From the NCBI GenBank assembly GCA_021442155.1, contig CM038215.1, positions 214,576,982 through 214,640,981 of the forward strand: a stretch of DNA of 64,000 bases, read 5' to 3'. This DNA is from Cymbidium sinense (lineage: Eukaryota > Streptophyta > Magnoliopsida > Asparagales > Orchidaceae). The notes under the pieces are model-generated. The model saw only the letters and a list, made by a program, of their open reading frames with translations. It was not told the DNA's origin and ran no database searches. How positions within the stretch are numbered: position 1 is the first letter of the stretch; each line of letters begins with the position of its first letter. Positions 17,975 to 30,510 of this stretch are shown here, one piece after another. A program made the position numbers and the translations under genes.

Positions 17975-20740
17975 AGAAAAGCTGGTAATTTCAGAAACAA
18001 TGTCTTCATTTATGTGCTCATTGGGCGTTCATGCGCAGGGGATATTGGCGTAAGGTTAAACAAGAGGGGAAGGAATACGAAATAGAAATTTGAGCTATTA
18101 ATGAAAAAATTTTATAGGGATCTTGGTATGCCCTAATAAGTCAAAATGCACATTTTTTTTTAAAGAGACAAAAAGAGGGCAGCTAAGGATGTGAGAAAAA
18201 CCCAAAACACGACAACACTATCTTTAAAAATTTAGCGTGTGCAAAAATAGAAAACCTCAAGCCTTGAAAATATTTGAAATGTCTAATTTAGTTACATAGT
18301 ATTTAATAATTTTTGTCGAATTAAAAGTTGATCAAATGAAGTTTAGATCTTATTCAATCTAGTGATGATGGAGAGCTTCTTATGGAGATGTAATTGTGAT
18401 TTATATTTAAATGAAACAAAAAATTGATATGAAAGTTAGGAGGGAAGATTATATAATAGTTCTATGAAAAAATATTGACAAAGGGTTTATAAAAATATAA
18501 GAAATTGATCACTTATTAAAGTGACATGGCTTGAAGGGATCACTAAATCTCTTCAATAGTGAGGTTGGCCACCAAACCTCCCCTTGCTTAGAATAAAACT
18601 CTAATTTTCTCACAAATAGTATATATCACTTTAAATTCAAGCCGATGAGTATTTAAATAAGTTCACATCAAGTTTTTAATTAATATGAAGGAGGGAGGAG
18701 TTGGTGGGTTGTCTAAATGATTATATATGTATTGGTCTAAGTGTAACTACACTCTCTAAATAAGTGATGGTTGGCTAAAGAGTTTTGAAAATTAGTTATT
18801 AGTTTTAATTATATATGCATTTTTTAAAATTTTTACTTATATGTAGGCTTTAATATACCAAAAAACCTTTAAAAAATTTATAAATAGTGTCATATGATTA
18901 GCTTATGATATTGTGTTAGATCCATACATAAATTTATAATTTATGAGATAAATATTATGAAACCCTAAAAACTTAGTGTTTCATATGAATGAACAATGAA
19001 TCAAATCTTTGTATCAATAACCTTATGCTCAAAAGAATATAAAAGAAGATTATTTAAATAAATTCATTATTTTAAAAGTAATTTTATCGTTATAATCTAA
19101 AGAGGAATCACTTAAAATTCACCTTCATTGTTATGTTGGGGAAGTTCCTTGAAGTTATAGTATGATATCATAACAATGAAATTGAACTAATTACAATCAA
19201 AGCCATCTTAATATAAAATCTCATGAGTTCTACACAAATAATTATTTTTATGATAGTTGAGAAATTTTAGATGATTTATATCATATTTATCTAAAAGATG
19301 TTAGCCTTTTATATTCTTTTCATGCAAAATTAATTTAACATTGCCTTAGCATTACTTAATTATATAACATGTAGACCAAGTTGTAATCAAAATGAAGTCA
19401 CTAAGTTAATGGGTTACTACTAACCTACTAACATATATTCACAAAGTGATTGGGCATATGCCAATTTTAAAGTAGGTTTATGGACTACCACTAATCCTTA
19501 ATAGGCATCTACTATATTAGTTGTGACTTCTTAATTATTTGTGAGATAATATTAACCTATGAGTAACCATTTTTTTTATCTAATTTTAATGCAAATTCAA
19601 CTTGATTCAAATCCAACTTTGACCAATTTGATTGGCCCCATACTGCCAAGTCAAGCAATTCATTACCAAGTCAAGCCATTCATTACAACCATTCATTGAC
19701 AATGCAAAGTAGATCATCTCTTTATAAATAATAGTTTATCTACTCCTTGAAATGAACTTCTACCTCCACTTTGCAGAAGCCCTGCTAATATGTTAATGCA
19801 TCAATGAGTAATGAGGAAATACTTGTAAGGAGAAGGTGAAGGGTGTTCTGTAAACTCAATTATCCACCTTACCTCCTCTCCCTTTTAGTACTTCTATATT
19901 TAATAAACGCTTAAGAAAAGTGATTTTATGATGTATCTATGTGCCAAAGGGCTTATGATCTATTATGGTTATTTATTTATATGAATATTAGTCCCTTAAG
20001 TTAAGTGATGTCTTGATTTTGACCACAACTTTGTTAGTGTGTAATGACCCAAAACAATGAGATTGGTTATAGTCCAAGCACAAATATCTATGAATATGAT
20101 ATGATTATTTTATGATTTTGGTGCAAAAGCTCTTGTTGGAAAGAAAAAATAATTGTTGCCATAAAGTTAGTTATTTAAATTATGGGGTTGGATCCCCTAA
20201 AAGGTCCCATTGCTGCATATTACTTGCCATGCTATTTTTTGTACATCAAACATAGGTTTATAAAAAATTTTCATTGCACCATACCTTAAGATTACATTGA
20301 AGCCACTAGAATTTTTAGAGATGTTGAGCCTTTTTAGCAAAATTCTATCAAAATTTTGCTTATAATTTACTAGTTACTATTAGAATTAAAAAAGATAAAA
20401 AAATTCTTAATTCTAAAAATGTAAAAAACACATTGAATTAAAGCATGAAATAAAAAGTTTCTACCTCACTATGTTGGAGAGAAAAATAAACCTTTTAGAT
20501 AAGTATGAATCTCTTCGATGACATTCAATTTAAAACACCATCAACTAGTGGTCAAAATGCCTCTAATTGATGATAAAATGAATCGAACTCAAATTAGAGC
20601 ACCCATAATTAACTCCTATAGTAAACAACCCTCTAAACATGTGAGCAACTTGAGGCATACCATGATGATTTTAAGCTAATAGAGAAGCTTTTATCATTGC
20701 TTTGTTAAATAAAAGTGTTTGCATATAAAACAAAATAATG
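17975..20740. other. AT-rich intergenic DNA
   Basis: No gene or classified element was recognised. A small tandem pair occurs at about 19647-19690 (CAAGTCAAGC and CATTCATTAC units). Confidence 0.55.
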
Positions 20741-23700
20741 AAACATCTCGACTTGAGCAACCACGACGCTTCAATTACAGAGCCTAGGAGCTATCATTGC
20801 CTTACAGAATCTAGAAACACAAATTTCCCTTGATGATTCCCTAGTTGAATAATATAGCACCGTGACACTGTGATCCTAGCGCCTAGGCGCTGTCACGATC
20901 ACGACGACCTTCAGTTTTAAAAATAAAAAACTTATCCATTATGGCCCCAGTAGTGATAACTTCCTAAGGGAAGCGGGGAAACAGTTATAGGGATGGAAAA
21001 CTGCCCAAGAGGTAGGAATGGTTACCCAAAAACCTCTATAAAAAGAGGGGGAACTGCTTACTCCCCCCTCTTCTTTTTCTCGCCTTCCAACTATTTGGAT
21101 TTCAATTTTACAACTGCTTCTAAACTCCCTCTCTCTCTCTCTCTCTCTTCCAAGTACTCTCAAGCACTTTATTCTCTCGACAATGCATTCTTGCAGCTAT
21201 ACAAGGGAGTTCTTCTCTCACGAGGCTAAAAGAAAAGTGTGATCGTTGCAAATTCTAGGTAAAAAAATTCTTTTATGCAGTTTCTTCCTCCATAAAGAAA
21301 ATTTTGAAGTTCTCCACCATCGATCTTGGATCTAGTGAGAAATGAAAATCCTCCTCCTCGATCTTAGATCCGGAGTAAGATAGAAGAATTCAATTTTGTT
21401 AAAAAGCATTTTAGGCGCAAGAATCTCAAGAATTTTAAGTCTGGAAGACTTTTACCATTAAACTTGGTTCTAGCATGAGAAGAAAATCCTCTCTCTATCA
21501 GTCTTAGATTTAGAACAAGGGAGAAGAGTACTTCTTTCACTAAAATACTATAAAATCTAACACTGTTAAAGTGTTATGTTGCTGAATTTTCATAAAAATT
21601 GTTAAATTCTCCAAGAATCTCAGTTAAAAAATAAAGTTTGCACTCCATGGCGTCGCATCACTAAGTCCCAATGCTGTGGCATTAAGCTTCTCAGGTAAAG
21701 TCATTCATCCAGCATCACATTGCCACCCTCTTAATGAAGAAACCTATTCTAGAGTCTATTCCACTATCGAACTTGGTTATGGTGTAAAACAAAATTCTCC
21801 CTTCTTTGATCTTAGATCTAGGAAAGGGTGAAGGGTGCTAATGAACCAACAAATCGTGAAACCTAGCATTGCTAAAGCATTATACTGCTACAATTTCAAA
21901 TTTCTCCAAAAGTATTAAATCTTAGGCATTGATGAAAAGCACTAAAGCACTATAGTTCCAGCACTGAGACATTGAGCTCTTGGGAATCTTGAACCTTAGG
22001 CGTGCATTCCATAGTGCCAAGGCGCTTATGTTCCAACGCTGAGATGCTGGGCTCTCAAAAAAATTAAACTTAAATACTCATCTGACAGTGCCATGGAGCT
22101 GATATCTCAGCACCTAGGTACTGAGCTCTCGGGAAGTTAAAACCTTAGGCACTCAATTGATAGGGCCGACACTATAGCACCGAGGCGACTATAGCTAGGG
22201 CATTATACCAGGTGCCAATACTATAGCACCGAGGCATTGATATCTCTGATATTAAACCTAAGTCAAATCTATAACTCTATTATGCTACACATGTAGGGTC
22301 GAAGCATTGAGCTCTCGGGTCTTGAACTTATATCTTTTAGCTTAATGGTGCTAGGGTGCTGGTTTGGCAGTGTCGAAGAGCTGAGCCCCTAATATTGTTT
22401 ACTTTGAATAAAAAATTTTATAATTAAGCTTTCAAATCTTGGAGCAACCTACATAATAGAAATAAACACAAAGCACTGCGATGAAGACATTTTTATTAAT
22501 AATAAAATTTATTACAAAAAATTATCTAATAAAAAAAAAGAGAAAAAAGAAAAGAGGAAAATACAAATAACAAAAAGAAGGGGAAAACTAATAATCATAG
22601 TTGTCATCATCCTTCTCCTATTCTTCTTCTTTCGGTTCTAGCAGGGTGCTAACATATGGCTGATAATGAGGCACTGTAGAAAAAGAAGACTAACTGAGCT
22701 CACATGAAAGTCATTGTTCTCAAACATATGAATAAGTGTTGTGTTAAACTTAAGCATGTATAAAAATTGCTACTGCTACTGACCCATATGGTGATCAAAT
22801 TTTCTCCTTAGTTCCTACTACTACTGACTAGTTCCACTAACCCTTTTCCTTAAATTCGAGTATTGTCCTCCAATTTTTTGGAGTTGCTCGTTTAAGTTCT
22901 TGGAGGATTTGGGTCTAGACTAAGGGGCATGTGAGCTTTCTCCCACCTCAGTCCTTGAGCTAAATCATTCAATTACTCTCTTAGTCAGAAGAGCCTTTTG
23001 TATAAAAAACTTCTTCATCTAACTGCCCTTATGTATTCGCCTTAATACACAAAGAATAAATTAAAGAAGGGTGACTGCACCCTACGGTAGAACTATCCTT
23101 AAGAATATTATAAATATAATTATAAATAATCCTATCCTATATTTATAGTAAAGCCTTTTTGACTCGCAAAATTCAAAATATATCTATCCCTAGTCACCTC
23201 ACTGATATTGCTACTGGGCATTAACTTGACAAAAATAAAATAATGTCAAGCTTTGGCCTCAGCAGTGAGGCCGATGGAAAAAAAATCAATAATTTTATCT
23301 TCTCTCCATTTCCACTGGATATTAAAATTTCTAGCAGTAAGAAAACTAAGAATTTCATTAAAATCAAGATGATCATTATAATAGAAGAGTTATTGATCAT
23401 ATACTATATCTTGTAAATTATAATATGCTTTGATAGTATTACTATCAAAACTTACTAGTTTTTCTTAGATGAAAACATTATTACTCTAGCGCTCCTTTGC
23501 CTTAGAGAGAATTCTCGCACCATAAGAATACGAGGCCTAACCTCATTGATGTTTCTCTCCATGCTCCTTCTAGGATTAAAGAAGCTCTCTCTAGGATTAG
23601 ATGTTTGTATAGGACCACCTCTACTAATGAATCTGCTAGTGTTGCTGACAGTGGCCCTCTTCTTGTGCTTGATGACATACTTTACTAGCATGTTGGCTTT

Positions 23701-24020
23701 CCTAAAGTGAAATAAAAGCTAAAAGAAGAAGGGGTATGAGAACTCTATTATTGAACCAAATATTTAGAATAAAAAATGAGCAGTCGAGAGACTTATAGAC
23801 TGGCCCTAGCACCGCGATGCTAGCCTCTCAGTTTCTAAAACACGAGACTAGCAATATGACGTTGAGCATGTAACATCGAGGTTCTGGTCAGCGTACCAGA
23901 ATAATTATTATGCTGGTAAAAAAGAGCACTTATTACTATTTATTATATTTAATTTCGTAATTGATTGTAACTAAAAAGTGTGTTAGACATTGAACTAGCG
24001 CTGCGACGCTCCTACACAGT
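20740..24020. repeat. LTR-like repeat block with TATA box and GC-rich 'AGCACCGAGGC' motifs
   Basis: The block opens with a perfect 14-bp palindrome AGCGCCTAGGCGCT at 20878-20891. A TATA motif CTATAAAAAG lies at 21037-21046, followed by a pyrimidine-rich leader and a (CT)n run at 21126-21148, as in plant LTR promoters. From 21640 to 22400 motifs such as CTATAGCACCGAGGC, GAGCTCTCGGG and CCTTAGGC recur irregularly, and related ones reappear at 23800-24010. A minus-strand frame at 23691-23455 and a possible coiled-coil peptide (KNLNEQLQKI) near 22920-22850 on the minus strand were not assigned. Probably a decayed LTR element of unknown lineage. Confidence 0.4.
21126..21148. repeat. (CT)n microsatellite
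   Basis: About 11 CT units, downstream of the TATA-like motif at 21037. Confidence 0.9.
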
Positions 24021-24299
24021 GCCACAACAATGGTAAAAATGTTTGTCCTTTCTAATTATAAGTGTATATCCATCAGCTAACCTATTTGAACTGACCTTTG
24101 ATTATCACTATGACACCAAGTAGTCAACACTTAGGCACTAGTCAACTAATCAACCAGATCAAATTATTCCAATCTCATGCCATTGTTAACCTCACATTTG
24201 AAGTGAGGACTCATCCTCCCCATCGTAGACTTAGGAGTCTTCTAAGCACCAGGATTTCCCTAGTCATTGGACACTTCTAGTGATTAATGGAACACTAAA

Positions 24300-25870
24300 C
24301 CCAAGCGTAGAGAGTTAGGAAGGCATACCTCAAGCTTAGGTTATACCCTAGGACAAATAGGTCTTACCTATCCTATGGCCAAAACCAAAACCTATGCTTA
24401 TCCATTTATCTAAAACCAAGCTCATGCTAACATAACCAATCTCTATTCAATTTCTTTTATATCCAAGCTCCAAGCCAAATTAACTTAACCCTTAACCTAA
24501 ATGAATCCCACCATCATCCTATGGATCTAACCCAAGCCCATTCAAGTAGACCAAATCTAATTAATTTTTATGAAAGCACTCCAACCATTCAATACTCTAT
24601 TTCAAACCCTTCAAAGACTTACAATCAAACCAATTGAACCAAATGAATTCCATTAACCCAAGTTAGCTCATTTGACCCAAAAGGACCAAATGAGTTAAAA
24701 TCCAATAAAACCCAATATAAATTGCAATAAAATCCATTAATTAACTCTAAATCTATCATTGAATTGTTCTTAACATCCCCAATTCAACCCAATCAACCCA
24801 TTTGGTCCACTTAACCCAAAGTGGTTTAAATGACCAAATTGACTCAAATTTCAATCCAATCCAAATTGGATTGAACCAACCCATCCAATCTTCTCTATGA
24901 TGATTGCTGATCATTCTTTATTAAACAATTATAATCAATTGGGGAAAACCAAGCCAAATTGAGCATTTGATCAAGTTAACTCAATTAACCCATATGGACC
25001 AAAATGAACCAAACCTCATTCCAACCTCGATTTATTGAAACCAATGACACCCATCAATCATAAAATGATTATTTAACATGACTCAGCCACCAATTAAACC
25101 AAACCAAGCCAACTTGGGCTCTAGACCTAAATTGACCCAATTTGACCCAATTTGACCTAAATGGCCAAATTGGGCCAAATCAAATTCAAAAATAAATTTA
25201 TTGAAACCAATGCTATAATCAATCACAAATTTATTATTGAACATGATCCAACATCTAATTGAATCCAATTTGGTCAAACCAACCCAATTGATCCATTTAA
25301 TTGACCTAAAGGATTCAAGTGAACCAAATCCTTCCCAAATTCAAATTAATTTAAAACAACACTTATAATCATTCTCAATTGATCAATTGAACCTAAACCA
25401 ACCCTCCACCTAAGCCAATTTGACCAATTTGACCAAATTGATCAACTTTGCCCATTTGACCCATATGAACCCATATGAGCCAAATCCAAATCCACTTCAA
25501 ATATAATCACACCAATTGCACCAATACATTCCAAATCATCATTTGAACAACCCAAATTCTTGGTTTGACATAATTTGGCCAATTGGTCAACCTAACCCAA
25601 TCAAACCCCATTAGACCCCTATGGATCAAATTGAGCCAAACCCATTCAAACCAAGTCCAAACCCAACTGAACTTGGCATGACTCATCCTTGGGTCATCAT
25701 GGGTTAGTCCAAGTGGACCCAGCCCATGGTGAACCTTGTTTAGGCCAAAACCCATGAACCAACCCTCCCAAATGGGACAAAATCTTTGGATGGTCCCATA
25801 TAAGATGGAAGCCACCCCTTAGCTCATTTTGGATACTACTGATTAACCTAACCCAAGGATGTTGGTTCAG
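24300..25870. repeat. Degenerate low-complexity array of AATTTGACC/AACCCA words
   Basis: For about 1.5 kb the plus strand is built from words such as CCAAATTGACC, CAATTTGACC, AACCCATTTGG and AACCAATTGA with no fixed period. T after AA and CC after GA recur so strongly that apparent open frames on the minus strand (for example 25815-25507, Trp/Gly-rich) are composition artefacts. Related word use is seen at 52240-53010. Confidence 0.7.
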
Positions 25871-26890
25871 CCTTAGTCATGAGAGGGTGAGCTTACCCTT
25901 GGCCCACCATTGGTTTACTTGGAGGAGGAGGTACACCCCATGTTAGCCCCTGCCATTGCCTCAACCTCTCACACACCTCCACCTCAGCAGTCCACTTACC
26001 CCGGTCAGACGACTATGAAAGATTGAGCCAATCTCATCCCTTGGTTCACTTGGGAGGAGAGTATACTCCCATGCATTCAAACTTAACATAGAGCATCTTA
26101 GGTGATTCCGAGCAGTCCCAGAACTTCTCTTGATCCCTTAGTGCGCCCCAACGCTGGTGAGACCAACTCCTATTTGAAAATGATAGCTCCGTCCGTCCAA
26201 CCTGACATAAACTCCACCAAACTCAAATTAACTCTTTTCACACCTTCCCCAAGCTCTGATGAGTCGAAATAAAATAATCTTCGATTGATTTGATCACGAG
26301 AATCACTCCATGATCAACTACGGTGAGCTAAGAGGCAGCGTCCACGTAAATGGATAGGGAGCATCTTCTCAATGTCTTCCTCTCAAGATGAAGTTACATC
26401 AATCGATAGACTGCAGTCTCTAGCTCCGGCAAGGTAAAACTCTAACAAACTATAGAAAGTCTCTAGCTATTGGTCTTTTAAAAAGAAAAGGGTGATTGCA
26501 TGCATTTTCCATCATAGGATCTCCTTAGATTCCCTCCCCTCACATTTTGGAGTCGATCTCGACATTCCATGAGCTATGACGAGCTCAGATCAAGTGGCAG
26601 AAGGCAGACAATATCTATCATCCAACGCTCTGGGGATGATGAATCATTGGTCATCTGCATCATCAGAATGGATGACCATGATTTAATCTGCTAAAAATCT
26701 TGATTTAATCCAATATAAATCATGAGACTAATCTTCGCCATCCGATCCGAGATCAGATGGTGGGGATGAAATCACGTCTGTCACCACTTCTCAGTCACCA
26801 CGAGGGACGTTTTAAGTAGCATATCCTTTGGCCTAATGTGGAAAGCATCGCCACGCCAGCTCCTGTGCGGCACCGATGGGTTAAGGGATT
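25871..26890. other. GC-richer unclassified block
   Basis: It has clearly higher GC and more CpG than its flanks and no readable protein. It ends near a GCGGCACCGATGGG stretch at about 26869. It could be part of a less-decayed transposon, but no terminal repeats were found. Confidence 0.35.
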
Positions 26891-27789
26891 TATTAGGTGT
26901 TAAAAAATTCATTTATTAGCTAGAACATCAAAAATTCATAACTAATTATAGAAAATCCAAAAATTTTGAATAAACTCATTTTGGAAGGGGTAAACATAGA
27001 AAAATTTAATAAAATTAAATCTCTAAGGTTTGATTAATGAATAGTACTTAATTAGAGTTTGAAGTCTAGGCTAATTACCCTAATTAAGGCCTATTTACTT
27101 GCCCTATTGATCCCAATTTTGGTCGGTTAATCCCATGAGATGTCCTCTACCTGTCATAATTTTCTTGGAATTTATTTACTATATAATTGGAAGAATTTTG
27201 AATTCCAATCCTAATTACTCTTCTTAATCAATTTAATAATAATTAAAATTATTAAAATAACAAAAATTAAATTATTAATAATGGTTAATCACTGATTAAC
27301 AATGGAGTGATAAAGAAAAATGATTATAATCTCTTTACTAATTGTTGTCATAAATGCATTCTATTAGCATGGTTAATTAATGTGTATGTTAATTAAAGTT
27401 AATTAAGTAAATTAGTGGGATGTTAATTCAAATTAAAATGATGATTACTTTAGATAATTCAAATTGAATTGGGTTTCTCTTTATGTGTTTAATAACTTAA
27501 AAAACATTAAGGAAATTATGGTTAACCCATGGGTGTGGGAAAACCGTATATGTACTTAATTAGATTTTTATTTAATCTAATTAACCCTTAAGCCTAAGCT
27601 TCATTGCATTAGGTCTTATTAAGTGCATTGCAAATTTTAATTTCTCATTTGCATATCATTGGAGGCTCTTGGTTAAATGGTTAATTAAATTAAAAAGACT
27701 TAGGAAAGGAAAATTAAACTAATCACTTAATGATTTGAGCTTAATAAATCCATAAAATTCACATAATTATATTTCCTTAAACAAATTAA
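26891..27789. other. AT-rich intergenic DNA
   Basis: AATTAA-rich sequence with no recognised gene or element. Confidence 0.5.
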
Positions 27790-28789
27790 GGGTTTGTTTA
27801 GGATCATGGTTCATAAGAGATACAATTTACACTGCTCACACCTTTGTTTATTTCAGAAAATTTGGGAATCCCAACATACCATGAAGTCGCGACTCCTTTG
27901 GGAGGCACCATTTATGAATCAATTTTCCATAAATTACCTCCACATTTTAACATTCCATCCCATGCGAATAGTCTGTCAAGGATTGTTCTCCTGCCTCTTT
28001 GAAGATAACGATGGTTTTTCGCAGTAATCTCGTAGATCTCACCTTCTTCGGTCTTCTCGTGCTTTTGCCAGCATAGTACCATGGGCATCGACGAGATTTG
28101 AGAGTCTAGAAGGCTCATCTACTCTTGACTTCCACCTGCTCCTCATCTATTTCTAACTTCATTCATCGTGAAGGTAAGCCTCGTCTTCCCTAAGAAGTCC
28201 CTTCGTGAGCTTAAGTTTGTGTAGATTGTGCCTTCTGTTTCTGATTGCTACATTATTACCTTCCTGAAAGTTTGTGCAAAGTTTACATTCATGAATCGAT
28301 CACTTGAATGAACCATTCATATGTCTACATTGCTATGTATTACTTTGCTACTAAATTATGCAAAGTTTTGAAGTTGAGGAGTATAGCTTAGATAGTGTGG
28401 AGGCACACCAATAAAAGTATGATTATCACCTACCATCTACACTCTTTACTAATCAACATACAACCTTGAAGAAGAGGAAAGGAGGGGGATAAGGAAGGTA
28501 TGAGGAGTATAGCTTAGATTTGATTATTTTTTATATTTCATGCTTCGTAATTAGAATTTTCTACTTACCGATAAGAGTCTTTATTTAGTAAAAATTTAAG
28601 TTTATGCTTATCATGACTATGTAATAGGCCTTTCTTTGTATTCAATTTAATGATACGCTGATTGGAAATATAATAATTCCTCTCAAAAGTTATTATAGAG
28701 TCTTTCCCTTAATCTCTTTCTCTCTCATCATTTAAGCTTAAGGATGTGGGGAAGTAAATCTAAATAAGAGAAATGAAGAACAAATAAGT

Positions 28790-28856
28790 TGTCAAGTAAA
28801 AACTAGAGGTTTCTATCATCTTTGTCAAGTAAAAACTAGAGGTTTCTATCATCTCC
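28790..28856. repeat. Tandem duplication, 33-bp unit x2
   Basis: Two virtually identical 33-bp units starting GTCAAGTAAAAACTAGAGG at 28791 and 28824. The near-perfect identity implies a recent duplication. Confidence 0.95.
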
Positions 28857-29334
28857 AATTCATGGAGAATGAAGGTACAAGATGCAATTAGTCATCAGTA
28901 AGATTCAATTTACAAGTTATAATTTATAATTATCATTAAGTAAGATAGAATCTAGTTTGAATAAGATTCCTTCCTATTTGATAACCCCTATGTTAGAAGA
29001 ATTGTGTGAAAATCGTAGAGCCAACCCCTATATGTGATTTATCTCTATTATAAAACTTTTAGAGTTACTTTAGCATGCAATTGATAGCATGTGAACAAAA
29101 CCATATTTTCTTATACATTATAGTTTAAAGGTGTTAGGTTAATGCTTTATCTATAAGATGGTATTTTGAATTTTGAATTTTTATTTAGAAAATTTATCTT
29201 TGTTATTCCTATAGTAGAGTCCCTTTTTTATCTTAAGATGGTATTTGCATTTTTAAATTTAATACATCTGAGTTTCTATGTTTGTGTGTTAATAATAGGA
29301 GCTTATAATAGGAAACCCAAAAGAAGGTGGAGCA

Positions 29335-30070
29335 GGTGCTACATGGGAGAGAGAGATAAAAATAATATTTTATGATCTTTGTCTCAAGGAGATAGACTTA
29401 GGCAATATACCGACAACCTATTTTAATAAAGAGGATTGGGAGAATTTAATAAAAAGCTTTAAAGAAACAACTAGAAGAGAGTATAATAGGACATGACTTA
29501 AAAATAAATGGGATTAGTTGAAGAAGGATTCAAAATTATGGACTGAGCTAAAATAATGATCAACTGGTTTGGGATGGGATCCTAGAAGGAAGATGATTGA
29601 CGCATCAGATGATTGGTGGCGAGAAAAGATACAAGTGAATTTCCTATACATAGTTGTACATTCTAATTACTCCACAAAGAATTATATGATCATAACATGT
29701 GACTACTATTATTAAATTGTAGATATTACCAAATGCGAAGAAATTTAGATATTGTGGCTTAGACCATATACTTGAAGAGAAATTAGATCTCATGTTCTAT
29801 GGTATGGTTGCTATAGGTGCCCATTCTTGGACACCAAATCAAGAAGTTGATGAAAATGTGCAAGAACATCATCACTTTGAGCAAAGGTCTGGTTCAAATG
29901 AATCAAACTATGAATTATTACTTGCTATAGATTCCCACACTAAATCTAGTCATGCTAGGCGTCCACCAGCTCTAGGACCTAGAGGCCAGGAAAAAAAAGA
30001 AGGGAGGTGCTGGATTCCTCTGAAATCAGACATTAGAGTTAGTTACTGCATGCACCAGTGCGACTTATAG
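29335..30070 (+). pseudogene. Myb/SANT-like DNA-binding protein of a PIF/Harbinger element (ORF1)
   Basis: It reads GATWEREIKIIFYDLCLKEI, NIPTTYFNKEDWENLIKSF, then LGWDPRRKMIDASDDWW. This is the plant Myb/SANT-like domain (Myb_DNA-bind_3 type) shared with L10-interacting-MYB-like proteins. Exon 1 (29335-29634) has in-frame stops near 29497, 29515 and 29551. A GT-AG intron (29635-29722) leads to exon 2 (29723-30070), which reads ILPNAKKFRYCGLDHILEEK then LDLMFYGMVAIGAHSW and ends in a stop. In PIF/Pong elements such a protein works with the transposase in transposition. The trailing 35 residues after SNESNYEL are not family-like. Dead by three nonsense changes. The alternative is a decayed host Myb/SANT gene. 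Confidence 0.75.
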
Positions 30071-30510
30071 AGTGAACAAGGTAATTGTAACAGTCACTAT
30101 CTGAGGCAATCATTATTTTAGATCAAATCACTGAAGTTTTTTTGATGATATTCCACTTTATCTACACTCAACGAGTTTGCTTGAAGATGCGAATAAGTGA
30201 GAGATCTTTATGGTAATGACACCTGAATGAAGAGTTCATTTTCTTCACTAATATTTTGAAAAATGTAATGTTTTTCTAGGTTGCCTTTGGTATATGATGT
30301 TTTAGTATCTATTATGTCTTCAACTAGTAGTAGCTGGTTTGTATTTCGTATATGATTTAATTATGTTTATTATATCTTGAACTTCTTTATAAATTAGTAG
30401 TACCTTGGTTGCCTTTGATATATGATATTTTGCTATGTGAATTTTGTTCAGTAGCTAAATATGTAACGACTAACACAGTGAAGAATGTATTTTTTTCATT
30501 GGTTCCAGTT

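Noticed and set aside
17724..18085. Overlapping open frames upstream of the ABCC gene
   Set aside because: They translate the CT microsatellite and CACT repeats of the promoter region.
20939..21229. Overlapping plus and minus open frames around the TATA motif at 21037
   Set aside because: They run through an LTR-like promoter and CT microsatellite, and no protein family matches either frame.
25507..25815. 102-codon minus-strand open frame rich in Trp and Gly
   Set aside because: It is a translation of the low-complexity AATTTGACC array. Neighbouring frames show the same composition effect.
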